Shown: positions 11,801 through 24,594 of the stretch, in pieces
Position numbering within the stretch: the stretch's first letter is position 1
Layout of the letters: each line of letters begins with the position of its first letter
Source of the DNA: Pachypanchax playfairii
Lineage: Eukaryota > Chordata > Actinopteri > Cyprinodontiformes > Aplocheilidae
NCBI GenBank assembly: GCA_006937955.1
Contig: SSNP01000011.1
Coordinates: 617,994-681,993, forward strand
Direction: 5' to 3'
DNA: 64,000 nucleotides
Position numbers and translations under genes: made by a program
Notes under the pieces: model-generated
What the model was told of the DNA's origin: nothing
Seen by the model: only the letters and a program-made list of their open reading frames with translations
The model's database searches: none

Positions 11801-14800
11801 CTCATCCCTCCTCCTTCAGAACAAAACCCCCCTAACTCACAGAATCACTCAGGGACAATGGGGAAGCCATGTCACCACGGTAACGGGCCAGAAGGGGGTT
11901 GTGGGTAGTAGCAGCTGTTACATCAGATTAATTCAGATTCTGATTATCCCCCCCTTCTTTACCATTACCACACACTCTGCACAAAACTTTTCTACCACCC
12001 CCCCGATCTCCCCACAGCCCCGCTCCCCCTTTCTGCGCCCCCCTCCCCAATACAACAGCCGCTCCTGTAGCCACACAGCCCCGCTGTTTTTTCCTCCTCC
12101 TACTCTTCTCCAGCATTTTACTCTCCCTCCTTTCTTGCCCTCCTCTTCCCAGCTACAACCCCTTGATCTCCAGGCAGCCGCTCAGCGCGGAGGGAAGTTT
12201 TTCTCAGAGAACGAGTCGTGATTCAGAACCAGGCAGAGCTGGTGGGATGTTGGACTGTGTGTTTCTAAGCTGTTGGGTTAGTTTCTGCTCTGATGCCACA
12301 AAAAAGAGAAAGAAAAAAGAAAAACTAAAAAAGATCTTTTTCTTCTGAAACAATCACAACTTTTACACTCTTCTTTGGTATCACTCACCTTCCCAAACTG
12401 GTCAAAGTATTGCTTCACATCTTCGATAGTTGTGTTCACAGACAGGCCGCCCACAAAGATCTTCTTAGTTCGAGTCACCAGCTGGAAGGAGAAAGGAGAA
12501 AATTCACACATATAAACTGAATCTTTATGTAGTGTGTGTGCAAATATATATATATATACGGCTTATTGGGCTTTAAAACTACTTATTATCTGTGATCTTA
12601 TTTCAGATTTGAGCGAGTTTGTTGGTTCAAAACCTTTATGTTTTGTCTCAGTGTTTTACACTGTCACTTTTAATAAGAGGTACCGTTTCTGAACACAAGA
12701 GACTCTGGTTTACTGCTTCAAGTGGGAAGTACGAAAATGACTTTTTCCAGATAAAAAATCCTATTTTCTCTGTCCACTTTTCTTTTTTCATGAAAGTGCC
12801 ATAATTTCCTTTTTTTCTTCCTCCGTCTCACCTGTATTTTCCTTCGTGATCTCCGGGTTATTTCCTTTATCTCTTCCTGTCATCATTAAATCTTTTTCCA
12901 CGTGTATAACTCGACTCTCAGACTCTCGTCTATCTGATTTTACACTGAAGTCAAAGTTTGGCTGAGTGTCACATGGGATTGTTTAATTTACATGCACCTG
13001 GTCTAGTTGTTTCCTCACCACTACCGTAAAGGCTGCAAAAATTGTGGAAATTAAAATGAAAGCACGCCGCCAGATATCACCTCGTTTAACTTCTGTCAGG
13101 GTCCATACAGGACAGGTTCTAGGTCTGGATCGGGACAGCGGTCCACTAGTTAGTGACCTATGATCTAGATATAAGCTTGTCCAGCATATTGAAGGCAGAT
13201 GTTGGGATCCCGACTGGGAGAGACTTAAACAAGAACAAGAGTCTGGGGAGTGGATTCATTTTAACAGCCTCTACTCTACCAAAAAGTGGTAACAGTAGCA
13301 CATCCCATCCAGCCAATTCATTTCTAAATATATCAAGTAACTTTTTATAATTGGCCTGGTATAGTTGTGCTACTTGGGGAGTGGGTGAGACTCCTAAATA
13401 TCTGAAACCCTGTTTGGATCTGCCAAATGACACAATATCATTAAGCTGGCTAGGCCACGCCCCAGACAGCATCATCAAGCTTTATGTTTTAATGTTCTCT
13501 GTTAATGGTCCTCTGTATCCTGCTGATTCTTGCAATACATATTCTTTCTATTGCTGCAAAATCCTGCAGGTCTCAGAAATAAATGTGAACATAATTCCAA
13601 TCTTTATCATTTCATCACTCCACACCTCATGTTCAGTTGTTAGAAGACAACTGTGTTTTTTAATTACACTGTTCCTTTATTTTCAGACTGAATTCAGGTT
13701 TAGTGTCCATGATCACAGCAAAAATACTAAATGAATATCCAGGTGTCTTTTACACACTGAAGTTAAGATTTTACAACAAGTTCTGTTCGGTGATGTCAGC
13801 AGCGCTTATTTGGATCAGATTACACCACGTTCACCCAGATCAGAGACTGAAAGCTCAACACACATGAACCTACTACAAACAATAACACAAAAACTGGAGA
13901 CAGTTCTCCTCACCTTGGGTTGGGCTCTCCGAGGAAACGCCACCTTTGGATCAATCTACATGAGAAGATACGGAAAAAGAAGGAGCTAGTTAGTGATGTG
14001 CTACATGGACCTTCCAGAAATCAAAACCTGAAATCAAGATATTTCCATCTTTGAAAACTTTAGATAAGACTAAATGACTTGTATGTTAGAAACACCTGTT
14101 TCTAAGGCTTGTCAGGCTTTAGACTACCTTTCTATGATAGAAAACAGACAGGCAATATTATCACTGCAAGAACGTCTACACGAAGAAGAGACAATACAAC
14201 CAACACAACTCCAAAGGTGAACACCATAATTTTTTTTATTGAAATCAACAAAAAAATTCCATCTTCTTAAGTTTGAAACAAATGACATGATACTGGAAAT
14301 ATCCACATATGCTTTCGTTTCTAGAGGCAAACTTTGATCACTGTATGAAGGCCAGTTCAAGAAAATGTTTGTTATATACGTATAAATAAATTCTGGATTT
14401 ACTAAAGTGAAAGGGTTTTACAAAAAGGATTTTGGTCACATCATATATGTAAAATATTTTAATCTAATAAATAAAAAAACAACTAATCTAATTTGTCAAT
14501 CTTGTCAATCTATATTAGAAATTTGATTGAGAACAGTATAAATTCTTCTAATAATTTTTAGATCTAATTCCTAAGAATAGATAATAAAACTGTAGAGATG
14601 ATGATGAACACTCATAAATTGGAGATTTAAGGTTTAATTTTAGTTTTGAAACACTTTTGATGGTCAAACAAGGATTTCTGAAACAGAAAATTAGACATTC
14701 AGTTCAATTTAAAAAACTTTATTAATCACCTAAGGGAAATAAATGTTGCTGTAACTCTACAAAGAGTCATTATAGAGGGTTCTGGCTGTGAACAGGAAAG

Positions 14801-17800
14801 GTCTCCTGTAGCATCTGTGTTGGATTTGAAGAAGCTTCTGACTGAAGACACTGTTGATAAGTTACAGTGTTGTGAAGAGGATGATGAGGGTTTTCCATCA
14901 TGTTATTCTTTTTTTGGAGGATCTTCCTTTGGACAATCATCTCTGATCCAACCAACAACTGCACAGTCATCAGAGTATTTCTGTAGATGACAGGACTCCG
15001 ATCTGTACTGAAAGTCTGAGGTGTACAGAGTGAAAAGGAATGATTAGAGTACAGTCCCCTGTGGTGCTCCTGTGCGGATGATCACCTGGTGAGACATACA
15101 ACTCTTCAGTCTCACAAACTGTGGTCTGTTTGTGATTGTGGAGGCCTCCACTTGTGTCTTCTGGAGTTTTTACACAGTAAAACAGGCTGAATTGTGTTAA
15201 ATACACTTGAGAAATCAAAGAACATGATTCTCACAGTGCTGCCTGATTTGTCCAGATGACAGTGGGTTTGCTGAAGCAGGTGTATGATGGAGTCTTCCAC
15301 TCCAACCCCACGGCAATAAGCAAACTGCAGTGGGTCTTGAAATGTACTTGTTTGGACCAACATGAGTCTCTCCAAGACTTGTTAGGGCAACAGGCCTGTA
15401 GTCATTAGGGGCCAATGGATGAGATGTCTTTGGTACTGGAACAAGGCAGGATGTTTTTCATAGAACTGGTACCTTCTCCGGGGTGAGGCTGAGGTTGAAA
15501 AGATGCTGCAGAATCCCACACAGCTGATCTGCACAAGTCTTTAGCACTCTGGGACTAACACCATCTGGACCTGTTGCCTTGTTCCTGTTCAGTCTCTCCA
15601 GCTACTTCTTCACCTGACTGCTAGATACAGACAGGCAGGGGGCAATGAGGACACCAGCTTCTTCTGATGTTGTTAGAGGGGCTGGAACAGCTCCAGAAAC
15701 AGGATCTATGACTGATGTAGAAGGTGAGACTGAGGCTGTGGCTGAAGGAAGGGTGGGAGGGCTGTTCAGCTTGGGGCAGGAGATGAAGATATTGAGCTTG
15801 TCTCTAAACATGTCTTTATTTATCCAGACTTCCATCTAACTGATCCTCCTTCTGCTTGAAGCCTGTGGTCTTCTTCATCCCTAACCACACTTCTCTGACA
15901 TTGTTTTGTTGGAGTTTGTTCTCCAGCTTGTTCCTGTACACCTCCTTGTTGCTTCCAATCTTGACTTTAAGTTCTCTTTGTACACTGGTAAATGCATCCC
16001 TGCCCCTAAAAGCTCTTTTTTTTTCTTGTTAAGTAGTTCTTTCAAGTCACTGGTGAACCAGGGCTTGTTATTGGGGAAGCATATCACTGTTCTGGTGGTA
16101 ACGATGTTGTCCACACAGAAGTTTAAATAATCAGTCACACACTCAGTCATAGCATTGATGTCCTCTCAATGTGGCTCACAGTTTAGTAACAGTTGAGCCA
16201 ATGATGTCACATGCAGAGTCTCATTAACTGATGGTGGAATGTGGTACTAAAGTAACACTGGTGAACTCCCTCTTGTAGATAATAAGGACGAAAACCAACA
16301 GCTTCAATATCTGGATTGCAGAGATGATATTTCACAACAGCATGTCTTGGATAACACCAGCTTTTGTTAAAAATAACAGCAATCCCACCTCCTTTTCTTT
16401 TGCTGCTCCTCTTCAAATCTCTGCCTGCATGTATTGTTTGAAAGCCAGAGACACACTGGAGTCCAGGATCAGCTCCTTTAGTCCCGTCTCAGTAAAACAC
16501 ATGATGCTGCATTCTCGATACTCTGGCTGGGTCTTCAACAGAGTTTCGAGTTCATCAATCTTATTAACAAGAGATCTCAAATTCATCAGTATGACTGATG
16601 GGAGAGAAGGTAACTTCACCTTTCTCTTTCTTCACTTTGCTCCTGTTCTGCATCTACGTCTTCTTCTTTTTAACTCATCTGTGATTTGGGGTCTATATTT
16701 TAGTATTATTTGAGCCTATTTCCTCAAATTCAATCCCTGATGTACTCAGAATAAACTCAGAGAAGCTTACAGGCTGCTTTTTGAAAATTAGCTCTGTAAA
16801 TCTTCCTTCGGTGAGTCAGCACACCTCTAAAGTTACAGATGTCTGACGACACCAAAAATAATGAATCTGTTAAAAGAAGCTGTAGATGACTTTTTACCTG
16901 ATGTTTAACTACATCTTTATAGTCTGTTGTTTTTTGTCTATTTGTTTTAGTCAACTTTTGATGTTTTATTCATATTTCAAACATATATTTGGCTTGTTTG
17001 TACATGAGTTGCTCAATTGGGTCGCATGGGAACATCCAGTAAACCTGCAGCCTCTATCGTCACCAGCATGTGACATGTGATCTCCTGGAATCTCACACAG
17101 GCTCCACAATCACAAACACACCTCACTTCCTTGGTGAGGAGGCCCAACAGTGTGTCAGAGTGAGGATAAGAGGAGCAAAGAGCAGGACAAGAAGAAGGCA
17201 GGAGCTGCCATTCATGCCACGCTGACACTGGCGCGACATGATTTTGTTTATTCTCGTCTCAGTCTGATTTTTAGATGAAAGGGATGACAACAAAGGGCAG
17301 GGAAGCATTCAGAGTCCAGGGCGCTTCCAGGTGATCCTCCACTACCCTGCGGTTAATGTGGGCTTCACTGATAATTGGTAGACATTCTGGGGAAAATCTG
17401 GTCTGATCCGGAGAGACAACATCCATCCTACTTTAAATGGTGCAGGTCTGCTTTCTAGGAATATGGCTGAATTTATTACTCCTCCAAAACCGTGACACTC
17501 CAGGGTCCAGTCCAAGGTCCAGTCCAGGTTCTGGTCCAGGAAGCAGAGTTGTAGTCTTACACACCTTTCTGCAGCTTCTCTGACGTTACCCTCCCACTTT
17601 CCTACAGAGACGGTGTCGGTTCAACCACGGTCCAAATTAAATAAACAATCAGCTCCAGAACAATAAATGATAAAAATATGATCAAAATAAACACTGTCAC
17701 TATTACAAAACCAAAAAAATAAAACCATTAGATGTGGCTTATTGAATATTAGATCTCTTTCATTTAAGTCTCTGTTAGTTAATGATTTGATAACTGAATC

Positions 17801-20800
17801 AACTACCTTAATCCTCATGTTCCTTGAGCAACAGGTCGAGGAGGTGGAGTACCAGCAATTTTCCAGTCAGGTCTATTGATTAGCTCTAGACCAGCTATTA
17901 GTTACAATTCTTTTGAATTTATGACCCTCAGCTTTTCTCACCCAAATTGGAAATCAGAGAAACCTATTTTATTTTCCGTTGTATATCGTCCACCAGTCTG
18001 AATTTTCAGACTTTTTATCATATTTATTACTGAAAACTGATAAAGTCAGTTGCTTCTCTGAAAATGAAGGTAATCAGTCAGAGAAGGTTCACTGGTTTAG
18101 TTTAAGAATGTTAGAAATAAATGCTGTTTCATAAAGTTAGAAGAATTTTATCTATCTTGGAGAGATAGTCTGCTCCGATACAAAAGAGACCTTTGCAAAG
18201 TCAGAACTGAGTATTACTCGTTCCTCATAGAGGAGAACCAAAACAATCCCAGGTTTCTTTTTAGTACCATAGCCAGACTAATAAAAAACCCAACTTCTGT
18301 TGAACCATGTATCCTTGTAACCCTCAGTAGTGACGACTTCATTAAATTCTTTACTAATAAAATAGATTAAATTAGAGAGAAAAAATCTATAATGTCCTTC
18401 CCACTGTTGTCTCTGGTTCGTTGTCCAGTGAAGCAGTTTTAGGTGCAGCTTTAAAATCTGAATAATGTTTAGAAAGTTTCTGTCCAGCTGAGATTAATGA
18501 GTTAACACAAATTATAACTTCATCTAAACCATCTACTTGTATGTTGGATCCTGTTCCAACCAGACTCTTAACAGAGGTTTTCCCATTGATTAACACATGG
18601 ATATTGGACATGATCAATATGTCTTTAATGAATGGATATGTGCCTAAGAACTTTAAGGTTGCTGTAAATAAATCTTTACATAAGAAACCTGATCTTGATC
18701 CAGGATCTCCAGGTAATTATCGACCTATATCACATCTACCTTTCATCTAAAAAATTCTAGAAAAGATAGTTGCAAAACAATCATGTGATCATTTACACAA
18801 TATTAATCTTTTTGAAGAGTTTCAGTCAGGATTTAGCTCATCATAGTACTGAAACAGCTGATGAAAGTTTCTAATGATATTCTCATGGCCTCAGACAGTG
18901 GACTTGATACTATAGATCACAATATCTTACTGAAGAGGATTGAATATGATATTAGAATTCGGGGAACTGCATTAAACTAGCTTAAATCATATTTATCTGA
19001 CAGATTCCAGATTGTTCATGTAAATAATTAATCTTCATGTACAAGAGTCAGTCATGGAGTTCCTCAGGGTTCAGTGCTTGGACCAACCCTCTTTATATAT
19101 GCTACCACTTGGTAAAATTATTAGATAACATGATATCAATTTCCATAGTTCTGGTTCTGGTTTTTGGACCTGAGCACTTTAGGCATAAACTATATAGTCA
19201 GTCATTAACTTTAAGTTGCATTATTTGTCCTCCAATAACAATGTAAAGAACCTGGGTGTTATCTTTAATCAAGTCCTTTAGTTCTCATTTAAGACATGTT
19301 ACCAAGACAGCCTACTTCCACATTGCTAAAATTAGGAGTATTCGTATTAGGAGTATTAGTTCATATATTTATTACTTCTATACATGATTATTGTAATTCT
19401 TTATTATTAGGATTTTCTAATAGTTCTGTTAAAGGCCTCCAGCTGATCCAAAATGCTGCTGCCAGAGTTCTGATGAGAATTAGGAGAGACCATATTTCTC
19501 CTGTTTTAGCATCACTTCATTGTCTCCCTGTAAAATCCAGAATACATTTTAAAATGTTACTTATGATATATAAAGCAGGATCCAAGATCCATCTTATATT
19601 AAAGATCTTATTGTTCCATATGTTCCTAACAGAGCACTTCGCTCTCAGACTGCAGGTCTGCTTGTAGTTCCTAGAGTTTCTAAATGTAGAATGGGAGGAA
19701 GAGCTTTTAGTCATCAGGCTCCTCTCCTGTGGAACCAGCTTCCACTTTTAATCTGTGAAGTAGACACCTTGTGTAGCTTTAAGAACAGACTTAAAACTTT
19801 CCTTGTTGTACAATCCTATAGTTAGTGTTAGCTTAGGTTATCCTGGTTCATCCCTTTAGTTATGCTGCTATAGACTCAGACTGCTGGAGGACATACTGAC
19901 CACATTTATTCACTTTGCTGTCGCTCTTACTCTCCATGTTTGTATTTATTATTGTTGCTGCTATTAACTTTTTCTCTGTTTATCTTTCCACATGACGACT
20001 GGCCCAAATACATCAGTGTCTGTTTGTGTTTCTTTCCCGTCAGTTCAGACCCCAGATTGGCTGATTCTGGTTCTGTTAGATGTTTCTTCCTGTTAAAAGG
20101 GATTCGTTCCTTTCCACTGTTGCCTTGTGCTGCTCAGGATGAGGGATTGTGTTGAATTGATGAGTCAACCCAATCCTAGTTTCTTAGATAGAAAATGTTT
20201 TAATTTTTACTAATTGATTGGTATTTCTGTAAAGTGCCTTGACATGATTTTTGTTATAAACTGATGCTTTATCAATAAAAATGAGTTGAATTGAAAATTC
20301 CCAGTAAAACTGACATGTTCAAATTTATTTTACACATTTAACTTTTAAGATTAAAATAGTTAATGCAATGCCTTTAAACAATCCAAATGTGGAAATGAGA
20401 ACCCGATCATGCCGTTAAGATGCATTCAAAGACAGTCTGTAAAACTGGAATTCCAGACCTCTATATTAGTCTATGCTGGTCTAACAGAGCTAGAGAACAA
20501 CTAGGCTACGCCACACCATACTGCTGTTACACTAACAGATGGTGAGACAGTACAGCACTATGATTAGTCCGTAACCATGAGAGGGTAGAGTTGAACTACA
20601 GTAGAGAGCTACAGCCTCTACGGTAAATCACATGCGTTTACCATAATCAAGAACAACGGTGTTGTTTCTGATAAAAGTTGAGATCAACGCAACTTTTTTT
20701 TTATATCTTTAATTAACTTCTGTTTTCTTTAACTTCTGTTCTAGAGAGCAGAGTGAAAAATACTAAATGCTAAGACTTTAGGATCAGATGTAGAGTCTAC

Positions 20801-23800
20801 TGTTTAGTTTCTATGGTGGCTAAACTACTCTGATAGTCACCTCTGGTCACCAACCCTCCCGATGTCTCCTGTGTACATTTAAAAACAAACACACACACAC
20901 ACACACCACACACACACACACACAGAGATAAATGAAAATCAAACACATGGCAGTACACCTGACAACACCCGAGGGCAGGACATTAAACAGATCAAATGAA
21001 AGAGATTGGTTTGTTTCGTGTTGTTGATTAGAGGACAATCCCTGGCGTGTCAGCAAGGGGTCTAATTATTGATACTTTGCTTTATATTCACCTGCATAAG
21101 TACTTACCTTTAAACTGACCTTACACACAAACATCAATCATGACATCATATCTTACTTCTAATTAAAGTGTGTGTATGGACTGGAAGGCCTCTGCAGGGC
21201 TCTTCAGATAGGTCAGACTGTATTCTCTGCCCACAGCAAGGTAACATAGAAGAATATAATTCCAAGAGGGGTTTATGAAATCAGGGCAATCCCCCTCAAT
21301 CAGCTCCGTCCCAGCCATGCAACAGTTGGCCGAGCGTGCTGCCCATCACAGCCTGAGCTGGGAACACATTTTACACAACCTGCCGATTGGGTGGCAGCTC
21401 TCTGCATCTCAGAGGAACAACTCAAGCTTGATGACTCCAATCCTATTAGTAAGGAGAGCCGTAGTAATCACAGATGGGGTCATCCTGCAACACCACTCCC
21501 ACCCCCACTAGTGGCACTTTTTTCTTTCACTCTGCTCATGGAAACAGTTGGAGGGGGGGTGGGGGGGGAGTGGTTCCACGACGAATGCCTGATGTCGCTC
21601 TATAAAGAGCTGCGTGTCTTTGTTGTGATACTCTACAGTGAGAGGAAACTTTGTCTCACAAAAGGTTGCAGTTTGCAACGGCCGTCTCCAACGCTGCAAA
21701 CAGCGGGAAGCTGAGCGTATGCCCAGCGTGGCAACAGCTACGTAAATCACAGTCAAACGTACTGCACCGGTCCAAACTGGACCTCATCTGTCCTTCAGCA
21801 CAATAAATTCCTCTGCAGCACCATATTTGCTCTTTAGCCTCATGGCTCCGCAAAGCTCTGTTAATTCCAGTGCCGGAGCGGCTCAGTCAGTCACAGCATG
21901 GCACATTCTTTCTGTTGCCAGTGGAGAACTTTTTTCTGTCCCCTCTCTAACAGGATAACCTGCCTGTGTGAGAGAGAAGGAGGTGGATGAGGGGGTCAGT
22001 GGGGGGGGGAGGCTAAAAGGCCTAGTACTCTACCCACCGTCCAATGCTGATGGGTATTACAGAACCCTGAAACACATGCTGACTACGGCCATCACAGGAT
22101 TCTGACAAACACCACCAAGTGTCATACGGGAACCTTGAGTAAAATAACTAAACAGAATCTTGTGTGTCCACTTTTTGTGACTTTTCAGGCCGTCTTAATT
22201 TATGGTGTCCAAGAAATGATTGTCACTGATGTGCATTGTTATTTCTTCTTTTTTTTTCTTTGTGACAGAGAAGTTTTTCAACTGTTGAATCGAGAGGGGA
22301 AGGTGGGGTCACTATGGAAACGAATCCCATGGTGAGTTAGTGTTATCCAACCATGATGGCACGGCTTGTACAAGTGGCAGGAAAGCAGCAGGGTACAACG
22401 GAAACCAGGAAATACAAAAAAACTTTAATCACTTTGACCACTCACCTTTGGTGATTTTTTTTTTAACTTTATGCAACAAATATTTTTCCCCTCCTGCTCC
22501 CGTCCGTGCAACATGAATTTATTTTTCAAGTATTTGTAGACGGGAATTACTCAAAGCACAAAGGAGAAAAGAAGAAATAGCCTTTGCGTTATTTCAATAC
22601 AGTGACTAACCTGCAGCCAATCACGACTCCTAAAAAAAAAGGAGAGAGGTGGGGGCAGTGGTCCCTGTGGCAACCAGTAGCCCACATTGTTCCCAAACCG
22701 GCCCACATTCATTAATAACAAAAAGACACACACTCATACACACTCTCACACACACACACTGCTACACAAGCCATTTACACAGTCTAAGTTACGTTTCACT
22801 AAGGTGAAAGAGTCTGACTTTATCTTCACTAAACTCTCAGTTTTATTCTGCCTGAGATCAGCAGGAAACTTACAGGAGTTTGATTGTTGCTGCTTTCACA
22901 CCTTGATGGTTTCAGGTTGCGTTTATTTGTTCCATTGAGAAACTTTTTGTTAGCTCAATTCAGCCCCTTGGGGACAGACGGGAGGGAAAAAACTCTTCTG
23001 AGAGGCCAAATCAAAGCCTGGCAGTGAATACAACCCCATCCTGGTTCCCTTGTTTCTATGGAAATTGACACTGGATGACATTTTCTTGCCTTGTTTGGTA
23101 GAACAGAGATGTGAGAGAGAGAGAGAGAGAGAGAGAGAGCACTTTCTCCCATGTGTCGACTAATGACTTTATCATGTAAAGTGCTCCTATCTGAGATGCA
23201 GCAGCAGATGTAGACATGAGACAGTCTAGAACTCTGTATTTATGGCGAGGAAAAACATTCATGCAGCGCAGCTCTTCGTAAACACACTAAATGTTGCAAT
23301 GTTACACTTTTCTGTTGGATTATTGGAAAATCCACTAATCAAACACTGTGCAATGGGATTAGCCCGTGTTGGGAAGTAAACACAGAGAACTCACTGTTTT
23401 TGAGTCCAACTCGTGCCTGGTTTGAGCCAAAACTTTATCCACCCCCGCCTGATCCACAAAGGTGACGAATCCGAAGCCTCTGCAGAGACCAGGGGAGAAC
23501 GCATCACTGACACAGGAACTGATGCTGACGTGTAATCATACTTTATAAGCATAAAGGAATCACAGAGGTCAGATAAACTTTCAGCTCCGGCGGAGGAGCA
23601 GAGCTCACAGCTCCCTCACCTCGAGCGCTTAGTAACCGGATCTCGCATCACCATACACTCTTTCACCTCGCCGTACTTGCAGAAGTACTCCTTCAAACCC
23701 TCTGTGAGTCAAAAACAGGCGCAATAGAAGATGTGGTTATATAGTAAAAGAATCAAGAGGTTAACAAGCAATAACTTCTTTAAATAAAGTTAATAAGAAA

Positions 23801-24520
23801 TGTGGCAACTTTGCTGAGATTTTTTTTTCTGATTATTTATTTTTTTTTTTTAGAAATTAAAACACCAGAAATCACACAAAATATAATAAAGACTCAAAAG
23901 TTTTAAAATGATCAAATATTATAAAGACACTTCTCGTTTTATCTCCATTCGAAACATTTTAAAATGACACGTCCAGTGAGTTTCTGCTCTGGTATTTCTG
24001 AATGGGGCCATTCATTCAGCAGCAGCTTTCACAAGTTAAATAAATTAAAGTAAACAAATAAAGAAGCAAACTTTTTTTTGAAAAAATCAATTTGTTTCAT
24101 CTAATCCATGCAGAGATTTTGTAGACAAAGTGTGAAGCAGAGCTGGATGGAGTTGGAAAAAGATTTACCTTGTGTTGTTTGCCAGCTGAGTCCTCCTATG
24201 AACATTTTGCTGTGGGAAAACAAAAAAAAACAAAACATAAAAATATTTAGATTTGCAGAGTCAGTCAACATTCTGGGAGTTTACTTGGTAACGACAAAGG
24301 TTGTTACTGCTCGTGGATTTTCTGAGTATCATCTCTTGTTGTGCATGTAGACTATGTGTGTGGAGGTGTGTGAATTCCAGGTCTGTTTCGGAGGTGTGCG
24401 CGAGCCGAATGTCGACAGAAAGTTTAAAAAACAAAGTTTCTTTCTTTTTTTTTGTTGTTACCAAGGGTCGTGAGGGGAGTCCGAGGCGGACAGGCTGCTC
24501 TGGCTCCCTTCCGTCTCCAT
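2828..24520 (-). CDS. msi1: Musashi-1 RNA-binding protein, complete, 14 coding exons
   Basis: Musashi-1 binds U-rich AGU-containing motifs in mRNA 3'UTRs and controls translation in neural and other stem cells. Coding exons on the minus strand, in transcript order: 24462-24520, 24169-24209, 23620-23701, 23395-23479, 13914-13955, 12389-12481, 9590-9638, 9041-9123, 8847-8964, 7222-7302, 6014-6070, 4356-4418, 3932-4086, 2828-2869. They sum to 1,050 nt (349 aa) and every junction is in phase with GT-AG borders. RRM1 starts near residue 21 (MFIGGLSW) and RRM2 near residue 110 (KIFVGGL). Both carry RGFGFVTF as RNP1, at residues 61-68 and 150-157. The tail has an eight-alanine run near residue 274 and ends [13 protein letters not shown]. 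The start METEGSQ with SPHDPC before RRM1 favours msi1 over msi2. The donor of the 9041-9123 exon (GTGATG) is weak. Human MSI1 is slightly longer (362 aa). Confidence 0.96.
3058..3573. mobile_element. TTAA-flanked MITE in msi1 intron 13
   Basis: The 23 bases at 3058-3080 and at 3551-3573 are perfect reverse complements, beginning TTAAAGCAGTACT and ending AGTACTGCTTTAA. If TTAA is the duplicated target, the inverted repeats proper are 19 bp. The 516 bp interior has no transposase-like reading frame. TTAA targets are used by piggyBac and Kolobok families; the TTAAAG start resembles T2/Kolobok-derived MITEs. The family is inferred; the inverted repeat is seen directly. Confidence 0.8.
4504..5081. 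mobile_element. T2/Kolobok-like MITE in msi1 intron 11
   Basis: The first 36 bases from 4504 match the reverse complement of the last 36 bases to 5081 at about 29 positions, sharing TTAAAG, AGTTC, GATCTTTT and GGGTTC. The right end reads GAACTATCCCTTTAA, the reverse complement of the TTAAAGGGATAGTTC terminus common in fish and frog TTAA MITEs. No transposase frame is present. Confidence 0.7.
6695..6975 (+). repeat. Unclassified dispersed fish repeat (copy 2)
   Basis: It contains the blocks 'cagggtcactggaggctgg', 'cagtcaatcacaaggcc', a CA-rich stretch, a 'ggaaaaccggagt' block and a 'cccaggacctttta'...'gcaccaccatgcagcc' end. The same order occurs at 41371-41674. It lies in msi1 intron 10. It has no coding capacity and I cannot give the family. 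Confidence 0.65.
8185..8280 (+). repeat. Unclassified dispersed fish repeat fragment (copy 3)
   Basis: This short piece shares the 'ctggtgtctatctcca', 'acacctggacagg' and 'ccagtctatcacagggcc' blocks with the copies at 650-722 (inverse) and 41371-41674. It lies in the msi1 intron between the 8847-8964 and 7222-7302 exons. Confidence 0.6.
9639..12388 (-). other. msi1 intron 6, no element recognised
   Basis: A 2.75 kb intron between the RRM2 exons. It is C/T-rich on the plus strand in places (for example 11,930-12,160), which creates long low-complexity open frames on both strands but no recognisable protein. I saw no mobile element or RNA gene in it. Confidence 0.5.
13158..13480 (-). mobile_element. 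L1-like LINE fragment (region after the reverse transcriptase)
   Basis: The minus-strand frame reads FRYLGV..., a GWD...[11 protein letters not shown] stretch and [11 protein letters not shown], the pattern found just C-terminal to the polymerase domain of L1-type LINEs. About 105 residues survive, with no catalytic motif, so this is a dead remnant. It lies in msi1 intron 5. The clade is inferred from memory of the family pattern. Confidence 0.6.
14708..16720 (-). mobile_element. Degenerate Rex1/CR1-clade LINE (endonuclease plus reverse transcriptase remnants)
   Basis: Reading the minus strand from 16,720 down, I see endonuclease-like pieces (CFTETGLK, then a [13 protein letters not shown] block), a [13 protein letters not shown] linker, and reverse transcriptase pieces: [10 protein letters not shown] near 15,400, [13 protein letters not shown] near 15,190, GAPQGTVL near 15,060 and YSDD near 14,970. 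The end at about 14,710 has the 'ctttattaatcacctaaggg' signature typical of Rex1 3' ends. Multiple stops and frameshifts make it inactive. Two further pieces of this family lie at 44,150-44,790 and 63,258-63,500. Confidence 0.75.
17400..20296 (+). mobile_element. Degenerate L2-type LINE
   Basis: Plus-strand frames show endonuclease remnants near 17,740 ([20 protein letters not shown]), reverse transcriptase motifs PGNYRPIS (about 18,700), [18 protein letters not shown] (about 18,910) and [15 protein letters not shown] (about 19,050). After these come the C-terminal block [20 protein letters not shown] (about 19,480) and a 3' end finishing AAAATGAGTTGAATTGAA. The segment that should carry the YADD catalytic motif is missing and there are many stops, so the copy is dead. 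The 5' end is uncertain; 17,400-17,480 has an [20 protein letters not shown] piece that may be an ORF1 remnant. Confidence 0.8.
20887..20924. repeat. (CA)n microsatellite, interrupted
   Basis: A run of CA dinucleotides with one break (ACACCACACA) in msi1 intron 4. Likely length-polymorphic. Confidence 0.9.
23112..23139. repeat. (GA)n microsatellite
   Basis: A pure GA run of about 14 units in msi1 intron 4, roughly 260 bases from the RGFGFVTF exon. Confidence 0.9.
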
Positions 24521-24563
24521 TCCGTGAACTGGCCGTGTGAGTCTGTCGGCTGCGGTGTGTGTA

Positions 24564-24594
<31 letters not shown>

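Larger units (their letters stand above)
13956..23394 (-). other. msi1 intron 4 (9.4 kb), repeat-rich
   Basis: The longest msi1 intron separates the end of RRM1 from the [14 protein letters not shown] linker exon. It holds a Rex1/CR1-like LINE in the same orientation as msi1 (14,708-16,720), an L2-like LINE in the opposite orientation (about 17,400-20,296), and CA and GA microsatellites. The remainder, 20,300-23,390, has no recognisable repeat or exon; 21,240-21,480 is less AT-rich and non-repetitive. Confidence 0.7.

Noticed and set aside
18541..19667. Open frames with reverse-transcriptase motifs as a live gene
   Set aside because: There are many stops and frameshifts and the catalytic YADD segment is missing, so it is annotated as a dead L2-type LINE.
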